The position numbers and the translations under genes are program-made. Source: Saccharomonospora sp. CUA-673 (GTDB lineage Bacteria; Actinomycetota; Actinomycetes; Mycobacteriales; Pseudonocardiaceae). From it: DNA of 64,000 bases. The notes beneath the pieces are model-generated. The model saw nothing but the letters and a program-made list of their open reading frames with translations, ran no database searches and was not told the origin of the DNA. Positions 8,736-17,276 of this stretch are shown here, in pieces (positions within the stretch are counted from its first letter, which is position 1; every line of letters starts with the position of its first letter). The DNA lies in the NCBI RefSeq assembly GCF_001942305.1, contig NZ_MKKE01000085.1, positions 1-64,000 of the forward strand, read 5' to 3'.

Positions 8736-9728
8736 CTACGCCCGGTGGCCCTGCAGCCGCCGCACGGTCGCGGTGAGCGCACCACGGGCCATCGGCACCT
8801 TGAAGCCGTTGCCGTCCAACGGTTCCGCGTCGGCCAGCTCGGCGTCGGCGGCGCGGGCGACGCGGTCGTCGGTGGCGGGGCCGCCGCGCAGGGTGTCCTC
8901 CGCCCGACGCGCCCGCCACGGTTTGTGCGCGAGGCCGCCGAAGGCGATCCGGGCGTCGCGGATCGTGCCGCTGTCGTCGACGTCGAGGGCGGCGGCCACC
9001 GACACGAGGGCGAAGGCGTACGAGGCGCGGTCGCGCACCTTGCGGTAGGCCGAGTTCGCGGCGAACGGCCGAGCGGGCAGTTCGACGGCTGTGATGAGGT
9101 CGCCGTGGTCGAGCACTGTGTCGCGGTCGGGCTCGTCGCCGGGGAGGCGGTGCAGTTCCTCGGCGGGGATGCTGCGCGCCCCGCCGGGCCCGTGCACGTG
9201 GACGGTCGCGTCGAGCGCGACCATCGCCACCGCCATGTCGGACGGATGCGTGGCGACACAGTGCCGGGACGCGCCCAGGATCGCGTGGTAGCGCTGGTAT
9301 CCCTCGAGCGCGGAGCAGCCGGAACCGGGTTCGCGCTTGTTGCAGGGCGTGGTCACGTCCTGGAAGTAGGGGCAGCGGGTCCGCTGGAGCAGATTCCCGC
9401 CGACGGTCGCGAGATTGCGGAGCTGGCCGGACGCGCCGGACAGCAGCGCCTCGGCGAGCACCGGGTACCTCGCCCGCACGTCCGGGTGGGCGGCGGTGTC
9501 GCTGTTGCGCGCCGTGGCGCCGAGGCGCAGCCCGCCGTCGGCGGTCGGGACGATGTCGTCCAGCGGCAGGTGCGTGACGTCCACGAGATGTTCCGGCGCG
9601 GTGACTCCGAGCTTGAGGTGGTCCACGAGGTTCGTACCGCCGCCGAGGAACGACGCGGCGGGGTTCCGTGCCACGGTGTCCACCGCGGTCGACACGTCGT
9701 CGGCACGTCGGTACTCGAACGGGATCAC
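8736..9728 (-). CDS. FAD-binding subunit of aldehyde oxidoreductase with [4Fe-4S] cluster (PaoB/YagS-like)
   Basis: Residues 1-200 form an FAD-binding PCMH-type domain with FLGGGTNLVDHLKLG and the loop LRNLATVGGNLLQRTRC. The cysteines in RTRCPYFQ, TPCNKREPGSGCSALEG match the extra [4Fe-4S] cluster that marks the PaoB subfamily. A CO dehydrogenase flavoprotein C-terminal domain follows. GTG 9728 (VIPFEYRRADDV) is preferred to the longer frame because it begins the conserved FxYxRA segment. Lying convergent with the other two subunits, separated by 42 bp, is odd, since these genes are normally one operon. Confidence 0.9.
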   Translation of the reverse strand: MIPFEYRRADDVSTAVDTVARNPAASFLGGGTNLVDHLKLGVTAPEHLVDVTHLPLDDIVPTADGGLRLGATARNSDTAAHPDVRARYPVLAEALLSGASGQLRNLATVGGNLLQRTRCPYFQDVTTPCNKREPGSGCSALEGYQRYHAILGASRHCVATHPSDMAVAMVALDATVHVHGPGGARSIPAEELHRLPGDEPDRDTVLDHGDLITAVELPARPFAANSAYRKVRDRASYAFALVSVAAALDVDDSGTIRDARIAFGGLAHKPWRARRAEDTLRGGPATDDRVARAADAELADAEPLDGNGFKVPMARGALTATVRRLQGHRA

Positions 9729-9894
9729 AGGCGCCTTCCTTTCCGGTGACGACCCCGGCCGCGACGCGTTGTGCCGCGCCGCGCCCACCGCGCGGGCGTA
9801 CCCGTCCGGCGTTCCCTGACACCCATCGCGCTAAACGGCGTGCGATGCTCCCGAGCGGCCTCGGTATGCTCCGGCGTCGGTTCGGCAGTGAGGC

Positions 9895-11500
9895 ATGGTC
9901 ATGGACATTGCAGCGATCTATCTGGTGGCCGCACTCGGTGCGGGTGGACTCGCGATGGCGGTGAAACTGCCGCCGCTGGTGGGCTTCCTCGTCGCCGGGT
10001 TCGGCCTGAACGCGGCCGGTGTCGAGGAGATGCCCGGTCTGCAGACGCTGGCCGACCTGGGCGTCACGCTGCTGCTGTTCGGCATCGGGCTCAAGCTCGA
10101 CCTCCGGTCGCTGGTGAAGCCGCGGGTGTGGGCCACGGCGGTGGCGCACATGGGTTTCAGCGTCCTCATCGGACTGGCCGCGCTGCTGGCCATCACACCG
10201 CTCGGGTTCACGCTCGTCGCGGAGACCGACCTGGGCGACCTCGCCATCGTCGCGCTCGCGCTCTCGTTCTCCTCGACGGTGTTCGTGATCAAGATCCTCG
10301 ACGAACGCGGCGACAACCAGACGCTCTACGGCCGCATCGCGATCGGCGTGCTGATCATGCAGGACATCGTCGCCGCCGTCGTGCTGACCGTGTCCAAGGG
10401 GAAGGTGCCGTCGCCGTGGGCGCTGGCGTTGGTGCTCGTCGTGCCGGGTGTGTGGCTCGTGGGCAAGGCATGGGACCGCATCACGTCCGTCGAGCTGGCC
10501 GCGCTGTTCGGGCTGACGATGGCGTTGGTGCCCGGGTACGTGCTGTTCGAACTCGTCGGGCTGAAGGGCGACCTGGGTGCCCTCCTGCTCGGTGCGCTGC
10601 TCGCCGGGCACCGCAGGGCCGCCGAGCTCTCGCGGATGTTGTTCACCGGCAAGGAAGTGCTGCTGATCGCGTTCTTCGTGAGCATCGGCCTCACCGGCAC
10701 CCCGACGTGGGAGGCGTTCGGCATCGCGGCACTGCTGAACCTGCTGATCCCGGTGAAGATCGTCGCGTTCTTCGGACTGCTGTGGGCTGTTGCGGCTGCG
10801 GTACCGTACTGCGGCACTGACGGGACTCTCGCTGGGCAACTACTCCGAGTTCGCGCTCATCGTCGCGACCGTCGTCGCCGCGACCGGTGCGCTGGCCGAG
10901 GAATGGGTCGTCGTGCTCGCGCTCGCCGTGGCGATCAGCTTCCTCGTGTCGGCGGTGCTCAACCGGCTCTCGCCGGCCGTCGAGGCATGGCTCAACCGCA
11001 CCCTTCCCCGGCAGCAGGCTGACCGGCTCACCCCCGACGACTGCCCCATCGACCTCGGCGACGCCGACACGATCGTGCTCGGCATGGGACGCGTCGGTAC
11101 GGCGACCGTGGAACGGTTGCACGCCGCGCACGGACGGCGTGCCGTCGGCGTCGAACACGACCCCGTCCGGGTCGAGCAGCTCCGCGAGCAGGGCTATCGC
11201 GTCGTGGAAGCCGACGCGACCGACATCGACTTCTGGCAGCGCGTGCAACGGTCGGGCCGGGTGGGGCTCGTCGTGCTGGCCATGCCGTTCCAGGGTGACA
11301 ACGTCCAGGTCCTGGAGCTGCTGCGCGGCAACGGATTCACCGGCAGGGTCGCGGCCATCGCCCAGCGCGCCACGGACGTCGAGGAGCTGCGCGCCTACGG
11401 CGCTGACGCGGCGTTCAACCTCTACGGGTCCGCCGGTGAGAGCCTCGCCGACCACGCCGCCGAACCGACGGAACCGGGCCCCGCTGTCCGGAGCGAGTGA
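9895..11500 (+). CDS. CPA2-family cation/proton antiporter with TrkA-N domain (KefB/RosB-like), one frame slip
   Basis: An integral membrane antiporter domain of about 12 helices covers residues 1-375 (VAALGAGGLAMAVKLPPLVGFL, SFSSTVFVIKIL, LFGIGLKLDL). A cytoplasmic RCK/TrkA-N domain follows with the Rossmann motif TIVLGMGRVGTATVERL, which senses NAD or nucleotides. The frame changes near 10785; removing one G from TGGG gives a continuous LLWLLRLRYRTAALTGLSLGNYSEF, so this is probably a run-length error. Likely exchanges K+ or Na+ for protons. Divergent from the FAD-subunit gene, with a 166-bp gap. Confidence 0.88.
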
Positions 11501-11548
11501 CACCGCCCGCCCGGACTCGGCGCGGTCCGATCATTCGGCGAGCCGGGG

Positions 11549-12340
11549 TCACTCGGTGAGGAAGTCGACGACGAGCGGGCCGGCGACGTCGCGGCGCTCC
11601 TCGAAGTAGGCGTGCCGCGCGCCCGGGATCAGCTCGAGTCGAGCGCCGGGGATCCGCTCGGCCAGCAACGCGGCGTTGGCGGCCGGGTTGAACACGTCGT
11701 CCTCGCCGTGCACCACGAGGGTCGGCGCGGTGATCGTCGGCAGGTCGTCCCAGGCGTCGTGCCGGGCACTGGCGATACGGTGTTTGCGCAGCACGTACTG
11801 CGGGGTGTCGCGTTCGCCGATCGTGCGGTACGGGCCGGGATTCTCGGCGAGCCACTCCGGGGTGTACATCAGCTCCAGCAGCGCCCGGCGGACCGCCTTC
11901 GCCGAATACTGCGTGAGGCTGCGGCCGACGGCCTCGTCCCGTTCCACGGCGTGCGGACCGCCGGGGGAGGTGCACCCGAGCACGAGCCGATCGACCCGGC
12001 TCGGGTGCGCCGCCGCCAGCCGCTGCGCGATGCGCCCGCCCATCGACGTGCCGTAGACGTGGGCGCGTTCCACGTCCGCCGCGTCGAGGACGGTGACGAC
12101 GTCGGCGGCGAACTGCTCGATGCTGTAGGAGTCGTCGTCGGGCTTGTCGCTGTCGCCGATGCCCCGGTGATCCATGGTGAGCACCCGGAACACCGGGGTG
12201 AAGTCGGCCAGTGCCGCATCCCACCACCGGTGTCCGTTCGACTGGCCCGCGATGAGCACGAGCGTCGCCGCGGCGTCGTCGGAGCGGCCTTGAACCCGGT
12301 AGTGGAGCGCGGTCCCGTCGGCCGCCGACGCGTGAGGCAC
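11549..12340 (-). CDS. Alpha/beta hydrolase
   Basis: 263 residues with a standard alpha/beta hydrolase fold. The oxyanion region is LIAGQSNGHRWWD, the nucleophile serine is in YGTSMGGRIAQRL, the acid is in VVHGEDDVFNP, and the catalytic histidine is in GARHAYFEE. There is no signal peptide. The substrate is unknown; the nearest general groups are haloperoxidase- and 3-oxoadipate-lactonase-like hydrolases. It follows the PepSY gene on the same strand by 9 bp, so the two may be co-transcribed. Confidence 0.85.
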   Translation of the reverse strand: MPHASAADGTALHYRVQGRSDDAAATLVLIAGQSNGHRWWDAALADFTPVFRVLTMDHRGIGDSDKPDDDSYSIEQFAADVVTVLDAADVERAHVYGTSMGGRIAQRLAAAHPSRVDRLVLGCTSPGGPHAVERDEAVGRSLTQYSAKAVRRALLELMYTPEWLAENPGPYRTIGERDTPQYVLRKHRIASARHDAWDDLPTITAPTLVVHGEDDVFNPAANAALLAERIPGARLELIPGARHAYFEERRDVAGPLVVDFLTE

Positions 12341-12349
12341 GCGCCGATC

Positions 12350-13918
12350 CTACGTGGACACCTCCTCGGCGCGCGCGCTCGCACGGCGTCGCCCGACCCA
12401 ACCGACTGCGACGTCGACGAGCAGGAACGCCACCAGGCTGAGGCCGAGCAGCGGGACGAACCAGCCGATCCCGACCGCGGCGAGCGTGCCCACCGCCAAC
12501 GCCCACGGTGGGACCCGTCGCCACTGCCCGCGCGGAATGGGGGTGCCGAACGCGCGACGTGCGCCCCGCTGCCACCACATGCGGTAGCCGAGCACCGTCA
12601 TCGCCGCCAGGCCGAGCCCGAGCGCCACGAGCAGGATCTGGTTGGCCCAGCCGAACAGGCTGCCCATGTGCAGGTCGATGCCCCACCGGGCGAGCTTCGC
12701 GACCAGCGGGTAGTCCTCGAACCGCACCTCGTCGACGACCTCGCCCTGTGCGGCGTCGACGGCGACCGCGTCGACCTGCGTCGGCCAGCTCCGGTCGATC
12801 TCGGTGACCGCCCACGCCCCGCCGTCCTCGGCCGGGGGAGTGATCTCGAGCTGTCCCGCGTCGATGTCGGCCCCGCGCGCGGCCCGGAGCACCTCGTCGA
12901 CGTCGGCCGCATCGGTGTGCCCGGCGTGGTCCCCGTGCCCGCCGTGACTGCCGTGGCCGTGGTCTCCATGTCCCTCGTGACTGCCGTGTCCCTCGTGTCC
13001 GGCGTGTCCCTCGTGTCCGGCGTGTTCGCCTCCGGAGGCGTCGAGCTCCGGGGTGTTCCAGCCGAGCGCGGCGCGCAGGTCGGAGACGTTGGCGCCGGCG
13101 TAGGCCGACCAGGTCAGCCCCGTGGCCGACAACATCAGCGCCCCGGCCAGCACCCACACGCCGAGCCTGCCGTGCCACCGCACCGTGCGCGCCCGCCCGG
13201 ACGTGACCGTGCCAGACACCGCCTTGCCGGATGCCGCTTTCCCGGTTGCGGCTTTCGCGGATGCCGTGCGGGTGCGGCGGCGGGCCAGCCACAGGGCGAG
13301 GCCGCCGACGGCGACGACGGCGAGCCACGATGCCGCCAGTTCGCTGTACACCCGGCCCGGCTCGCCGAGCAGCAGACTGCGGTGCAGCTGGTCGAGCGTC
13401 ATGCGCAGCGGCAGCACGCCGCTGGTTCCGTAGGTGGTGAGTTCGCCGGTGATCGCGGCGTCGCCGGGGTCGACGAACACGGTGTGCCATTCCGACTCGC
13501 CCAGTTCGGGTGTCGTGAACAGCACCCGCGTCGTGTCGCCCGCCTCCGGTGCGGGGCGTACCGCGTGCAGGGCGCCGTCGGGTGTCGCCTGCTCGGCGGC
13601 GTGCACCTGGTCGGCCAGCGGCAACGGTGTCGCCGTGGACGTCGCGGTGAGTTCGTCGTGATACAGCCACGATTCCAGCTGCGGGGTGAGCGCGTAGCCG
13701 GTGCCGGTGAGCGCGGCGATGAGGATGAACGGGCCGACGAGGATGCCGGCGTAGAAGTGCAGCCGCAGCACGAGCCCGCGCCACGGTCGTGCGCCGCCGC
13801 CCCGAGAGGCGGCGCCCGGGGTGTGCTCGGGGGGCGACTCGGCGGTGGATTCCGGCGTGGGGTCGGGTTCGGGGGTCGGATCGGGGTCGCCCGGTGGGCG
13901 CACGGTGGTTTCGGACAT
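12350..13918 (-). CDS. PepSY-associated multispanning membrane protein with His-rich loop
   Basis: 523 residues. After a proline/acidic N-terminal tail comes the PepSY-associated helix pattern LRLHFYAGILVGPFILIAALTG. Large outside loops and three further helices follow (ASWLAVVAVGGLALWL, WVLAGALMLSATGLTWSAY, ILLVALGLGLAAMTVLGY). The loop before the second PepSY-like segment holds about 13 histidines in 35 residues, as repeated H-x-G-H units (GHEGHGSHEGHGDH), a likely Cu or Zn binding stretch. ATG 13918 gives MSETTVRPP; the longer frame has no ribosome site. Probably works with the small membrane protein upstream, possibly in copper or haem-iron handling. Confidence 0.85.
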   Translation of the reverse strand: MSETTVRPPGDPDPTPEPDPTPESTAESPPEHTPGAASRGGGARPWRGLVLRLHFYAGILVGPFILIAALTGTGYALTPQLESWLYHDELTATSTATPLPLADQVHAAEQATPDGALHAVRPAPEAGDTTRVLFTTPELGESEWHTVFVDPGDAAITGELTTYGTSGVLPLRMTLDQLHRSLLLGEPGRVYSELAASWLAVVAVGGLALWLARRRTRTASAKAATGKAASGKAVSGTVTSGRARTVRWHGRLGVWVLAGALMLSATGLTWSAYAGANVSDLRAALGWNTPELDASGGEHAGHEGHAGHEGHGSHEGHGDHGHGSHGGHGDHAGHTDAADVDEVLRAARGADIDAGQLEITPPAEDGGAWAVTEIDRSWPTQVDAVAVDAAQGEVVDEVRFEDYPLVAKLARWGIDLHMGSLFGWANQILLVALGLGLAAMTVLGYRMWWQRGARRAFGTPIPRGQWRRVPPWALAVGTLAAVGIGWFVPLLGLSLVAFLLVDVAVGWVGRRRASARAEEVST

Positions 13919-14029
13919 GACAGCTCGCTCCAGTGACGGCGTGGACACGTGGACGCGCGCCGGCCGCACCCGGGGCTCGGGTGCGGCGGGCGGTGCACGT
14001 GGAAAGGGTGAGGACTGCGGAGCTGCGGG

Positions 14030-14574
14030 TCAGGGCGGACCGCGCCGGCCGTGGACCCGGCGGCACAGCACGTCGAAGGTGGCGCGCTGCGGCGGGTCCG
14101 TGGGGCGGGGCGTGCGGGCCGGGCCCGCCACGGAGAGCGTGCCCGGACGCTGCGGAAGCCGGGCGACGAGCGCGTCGATCAGCGCGAACAGCGTCCGTTC
14201 GGCGCCGTTGAGCGCGGCGAACACGATCAGCGTGGCCGTGACGTGTGCGACGGCCATGGTCGCGGTGTCCCCGCCGCCGTGGGCGCGTGGCCGGAGCCGA
14301 GGGACAGCACGGTGTGCACGGCCAGCTGCCCCAGGACGAGCAGGGCGAGCAGGGTCGCGGGCCGGAGGCGCACCCGCGCCAGTCCGGTCGCGAGCGTGCC
14401 GAGCGCGAGGATCGGACCGGCCACGACGGGCCAGTCCGGCAGTGCGCCACCGGCGGCCGCGTGCGCGACCACGGCGAGCAGTGCGGTGGACAGTCCGGCG
14501 GCGGCGCCGCGCAGCAGCCGCGGCGCGCCGGTCGTCAGGCCACCGCCTCTCGGTCCACCGCCGCGCGCACACAT
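14030..14574 (-). CDS. Small multispanning membrane protein, His/Gly-containing, one frame slip
   Basis: About 180 residues with four hydrophobic segments: LSTALLAVVAHAAAGGAL, VVAGPILALGTLATGLA, ATLLALLVLGQLAVHTVL and AHVTATLIVFAALNGAE. The frame breaks near 14283; adding one C to a CCC run gives SGHAPHGGGDTATMAVAH, joining both halves. The histidines between helices 3 and 4 recall metal-related membrane proteins found with PepSY genes. It lies 111 bp upstream of the PepSY gene on the same strand. The function is unknown; a role in copper homeostasis is only a guess. Confidence 0.65.
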
Positions 14575-14676
14575 GGCGGGCAGGGTACCGCCGCCGGGGC
14601 CGCACCCCAAGGTCGACGCCGGGGCGGTGGGATGTTGTACGGGCGTGCCGTAGTGGGGTTAAGCTCGGTGGCGGTC

Positions 14677-14696
14677 CATATCCACTCATATCGACT
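14677..14696 (+). repeat. Tandem 10-bp direct repeat in MFS promoter region
   Basis: CATATCCACT is followed at once by CATATCGACT, two 10-bp units differing at one base, so both lie on the same face of the helix. They sit 54 bp upstream of the MFS start in the gap shared with the divergent membrane-protein gene. Possibly a regulator binding site. Confidence 0.45.
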
Positions 14697-14749
14697 CAGG
14701 TGCGCCGGTCCGGGCGAGCGGTGCCACCGAAGAACGGAGAGCCTCGGCC

Positions 14750-16291
14750 GTGGCCCGAACACCCGCTGCACGGTCCGTGGTCGCCGTTCTCGCCCTGTCG
14801 GGCATCGCCGTCGCGCTCATGCAGACGCTCGCCGTGCCGCTGTTGCCGGAGTTCCCGCGGCTGCTCGACACCACGCCCTCGACCGCGGCGTGGCTCATCA
14901 CGATCACCCTGCTGACCGGCGCGGTCTTCGCGCCGGTCCTCGGCCGGCTCGGGGACATGTACGGCAAGCGGCGGATGCTGCTGGCGGCGCTCGCGTCGAT
15001 GACCGTCGGCAGCGCCATCGGAGCGATGACCAGCGAGGTCGCCGTCGTCCTGGTGGCCCGCGGGCTGCAGGGCGTGGCCATCGGCGTGATCCCGCTCGGT
15101 ATCAGCATCATGCGCGACGAACTGCCTCCCGAGCGGGTCGGCACGGGTATCGCCGTGATGAGCTCGACCCTCGGCGCGGGCGGCGCGGTCGGCCTGCCGT
15201 TGACCGGATTCGTCGCCGAACAGGCCGACTGGCACTGGCTGTTCTGGGGCTCGGCCCTCTTCGGTCTGGTGCAGATGCTGCTGGTGTGGGCGCTCGTGCC
15301 CGAGTCGTCGGTGCGCAGCGGCGGGCGGTTCGACGTGCTCGGCGCGACCGGCCTGTCGGCCGGTCTGCTGTGCCTGTTGCTACCGGTCTCCCGCGGCAGT
15401 GAATGGGGCTGGGACAGTCCGCTCGTCCTGGGCCTGCTGGTCGCCTCGGTGGTGATCCTCCTGGGGTGGGGCTGGTACGAGCTGCGCGGGCCGGCGGCTC
15501 CCCTGGTCGACCTGCGCGTCTCGGCGCGACCGGCCGTACTGCTGACCAACATCGCGTCCGTGCTGATCGGCGTCGCCATGTTCGCCGGCTTCATGGTCAG
15601 CGCGCAGATGCTCCAGGCGCCCGCGGCCACCGGCTACGGCTTCGACCTCTCGCTCATGGAGAGCGGACTGGCGCTGCTGCCCGTCGGCGGGGCGATGGTG
15701 GTGTTCTCTCCGCTGTCGGCCGTGATCTCGCGGCGTTGGGGGCCGCGGGTGACCGTGGTGATCGGCGCGGCGATCCTCGCGCTCGGCAACATCGCCAGGG
15801 CGTTCGTGCACGCCCCGCTGGTCGCCGCGATCGCCACCGTCATCGCGACCGCCATCGGCGCCGCCCTCGCCTACGGCGCCGTGCCCGCGCTGATCATGCG
15901 GGCGGTACCGCAGTCGGAGACAGCCGCGGCGAACAGTCTCAACGCCCTGTGCCGGTCGATCGGCACCTCCAGTTGCAGCGCGGTCATCGCCACCGTCACG
16001 GCGGGCATCGTCGTGCGCATCGACGGGGTCGTGCTGCCCGGTATCGACGCCTACACCGTGGTGTTCCTCATCGCCGGCGGCGCCGGCGTACTCGCGGGCG
16101 TGCTCGCCGCCGTGACGCCCGGTCCTCCCGCCGACCCAGCGGCCGCCACAGGGCCCGCCCCCGAAGCCGAAGGCGGCTCCCGTTCCGGAGTCGAGCCGGT
16201 GACCGCGTCCGCGGGGTCGCGTGTCCCCGCCGAGGGCAGTGCAGGCGGCCCGCGTGGCGCGCGGGATACTCGGGCCCGTGCAGACCGGTGA
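14750..16291 (+). CDS. MFS drug exporter, DHA2/EmrB type
   Basis: 513 residues with about 14 predicted membrane helices. The motif between helices 2 and 3 is GRLGDMYGKRRMLLAA, and the antiporter-type motif C region is GAGGAVGLPLTGFVAE. The N-terminus is short and cytoplasmic. A roughly 70-residue proline/serine tail follows the last helix. GTG 14750 has a GGAGAG ribosome site 8 bp upstream. Likely exports hydrophobic compounds by proton antiport. The end overlaps the proposed folP2 start by 14 bp. Confidence 0.88.
   Translation: MARTPAARSVVAVLALSGIAVALMQTLAVPLLPEFPRLLDTTPSTAAWLITITLLTGAVFAPVLGRLGDMYGKRRMLLAALASMTVGSAIGAMTSEVAVVLVARGLQGVAIGVIPLGISIMRDELPPERVGTGIAVMSSTLGAGGAVGLPLTGFVAEQADWHWLFWGSALFGLVQMLLVWALVPESSVRSGGRFDVLGATGLSAGLLCLLLPVSRGSEWGWDSPLVLGLLVASVVILLGWGWYELRGPAAPLVDLRVSARPAVLLTNIASVLIGVAMFAGFMVSAQMLQAPAATGYGFDLSLMESGLALLPVGGAMVVFSPLSAVISRRWGPRVTVVIGAAILALGNIARAFVHAPLVAAIATVIATAIGAALAYGAVPALIMRAVPQSETAAANSLNALCRSIGTSSCSAVIATVTAGIVVRIDGVVLPGIDAYTVVFLIAGGAGVLAGVLAAVTPGPPADPAAATGPAPEAEGGSRSGVEPVTASAGSRVPAEGSAGGPRGARDTRARADR
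16265..16270 (+). promoter_or_regulatory. Putative -10 box (GATACT) for leaderless folP2
   Basis: GATACT ends 7 bp before GTG 16278, inside the end of the MFS gene, without a Shine-Dalgarno sequence. Confidence 0.35.
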
Positions 16292-17184
16292 CAGTCCAGC
16301 GCCTGCCGAATCCGTGCGCGCGCCCGTGATCCGCTTCCGGGGCCGGACCATGCGCCGGGACCGGCCGTTGGTGATGGCGATCGTCAACCGCACGCCCGAC
16401 TCGTTCTACGACCGCGGCGCGACCTACGGCACCGCCGAGCTCTCGACGCGGCCGACCGCGTGGTCGCCGAGGGCGCGACATCATCGACGTCGGCGGGGTG
16501 AAGGCCGGTCCGGGCGCCGACGTGGACGTCGACGAGGAGACCCGCCGCGTCGTGCCGTTCGTCGCGCAACTGCGCGCGCGGTTCCCCGACGTGGCGATCA
16601 GCGTCGACACGTGGCGCCGCGAGGTGGGGCGGCGGGCGTGCGCCGAGGGCGCCGATCTGATCAACGACACGTGGGCCGGGGCCGATCCGGCGCTGGCCGA
16701 GGTCGCCGCCGAGTTCGGCGCGGGCTACGTCTGCTCGCACACCGGCGGCGCCGTGCCGCGCACCCGCCCGCACCGCGTGCGCTATCCGGACGTCGTCGCC
16801 GACGTGATCGCCGAGGTGACGGGCCGGGCCGAGGAGCTCGTCCGGCTCGGCGTGCCCGCCGACGGTCTGCTCGTCGACCCGACGCACGACTTCGGCAAGA
16901 ACACGTGGCACTCGCTGACGCTCACCCGTGAGCTCGGCCGGCTGGTCGACACCGGGTGGCCCGTGCTGGTGGCGTTGTCCAACAAGGATTTCGTCGGCGA
17001 GGCACTGGACCTGCCGGTCGAGCGGCGGCTGTACGGCACGCTCGCCGCGACAGCCGTGTGCGCCTGGCAGGGTGCGGCGGTTTTCCGGGCGCACAACGTC
17101 GCCGAGACGTGCCAGGCCCTCGAGATGGTGTCGGTGATCAAAGGCGACAAAACACCCGCGCACGTCATCCGCGGTCTCACCTGA
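16278..17184 (+). CDS. folP2: Dihydropteroate synthase-like protein FolP2, two frame slips
   Basis: TIM-barrel pterin-binding protein. Seen are VMAIVNRTPDSFYDRG, IIDVGGVKAGPGADV, ISVDTWR, LINDTWAG, HTGGAVPRTRP, DPTHDFGKNTWHSL and LVALSNKDFVGE, which match mycobacterial FolP2. That paralogue is reported to lack measurable dihydropteroate synthase activity and may bind another pterin. The frame slips near 16439 (GAG-GCT read as GAGCT) and 16481 (GCGGAC read as GCGAC); restoring one G at each gives an unbroken protein of about 302 residues. ATG 16350 is an alternative start. It is followed 92 bp later by the formate dehydrogenase operon. Confidence 0.85.
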
Positions 17185-17276
17185 GGGTTCCATTCAGCTG
17201 ATCAGCATCCTGACGAGCGCGCCGTCGCGGGGTACCGTGTCGACTACGTCAGAGGCGAACCGTGTGGAGGGCTCTC

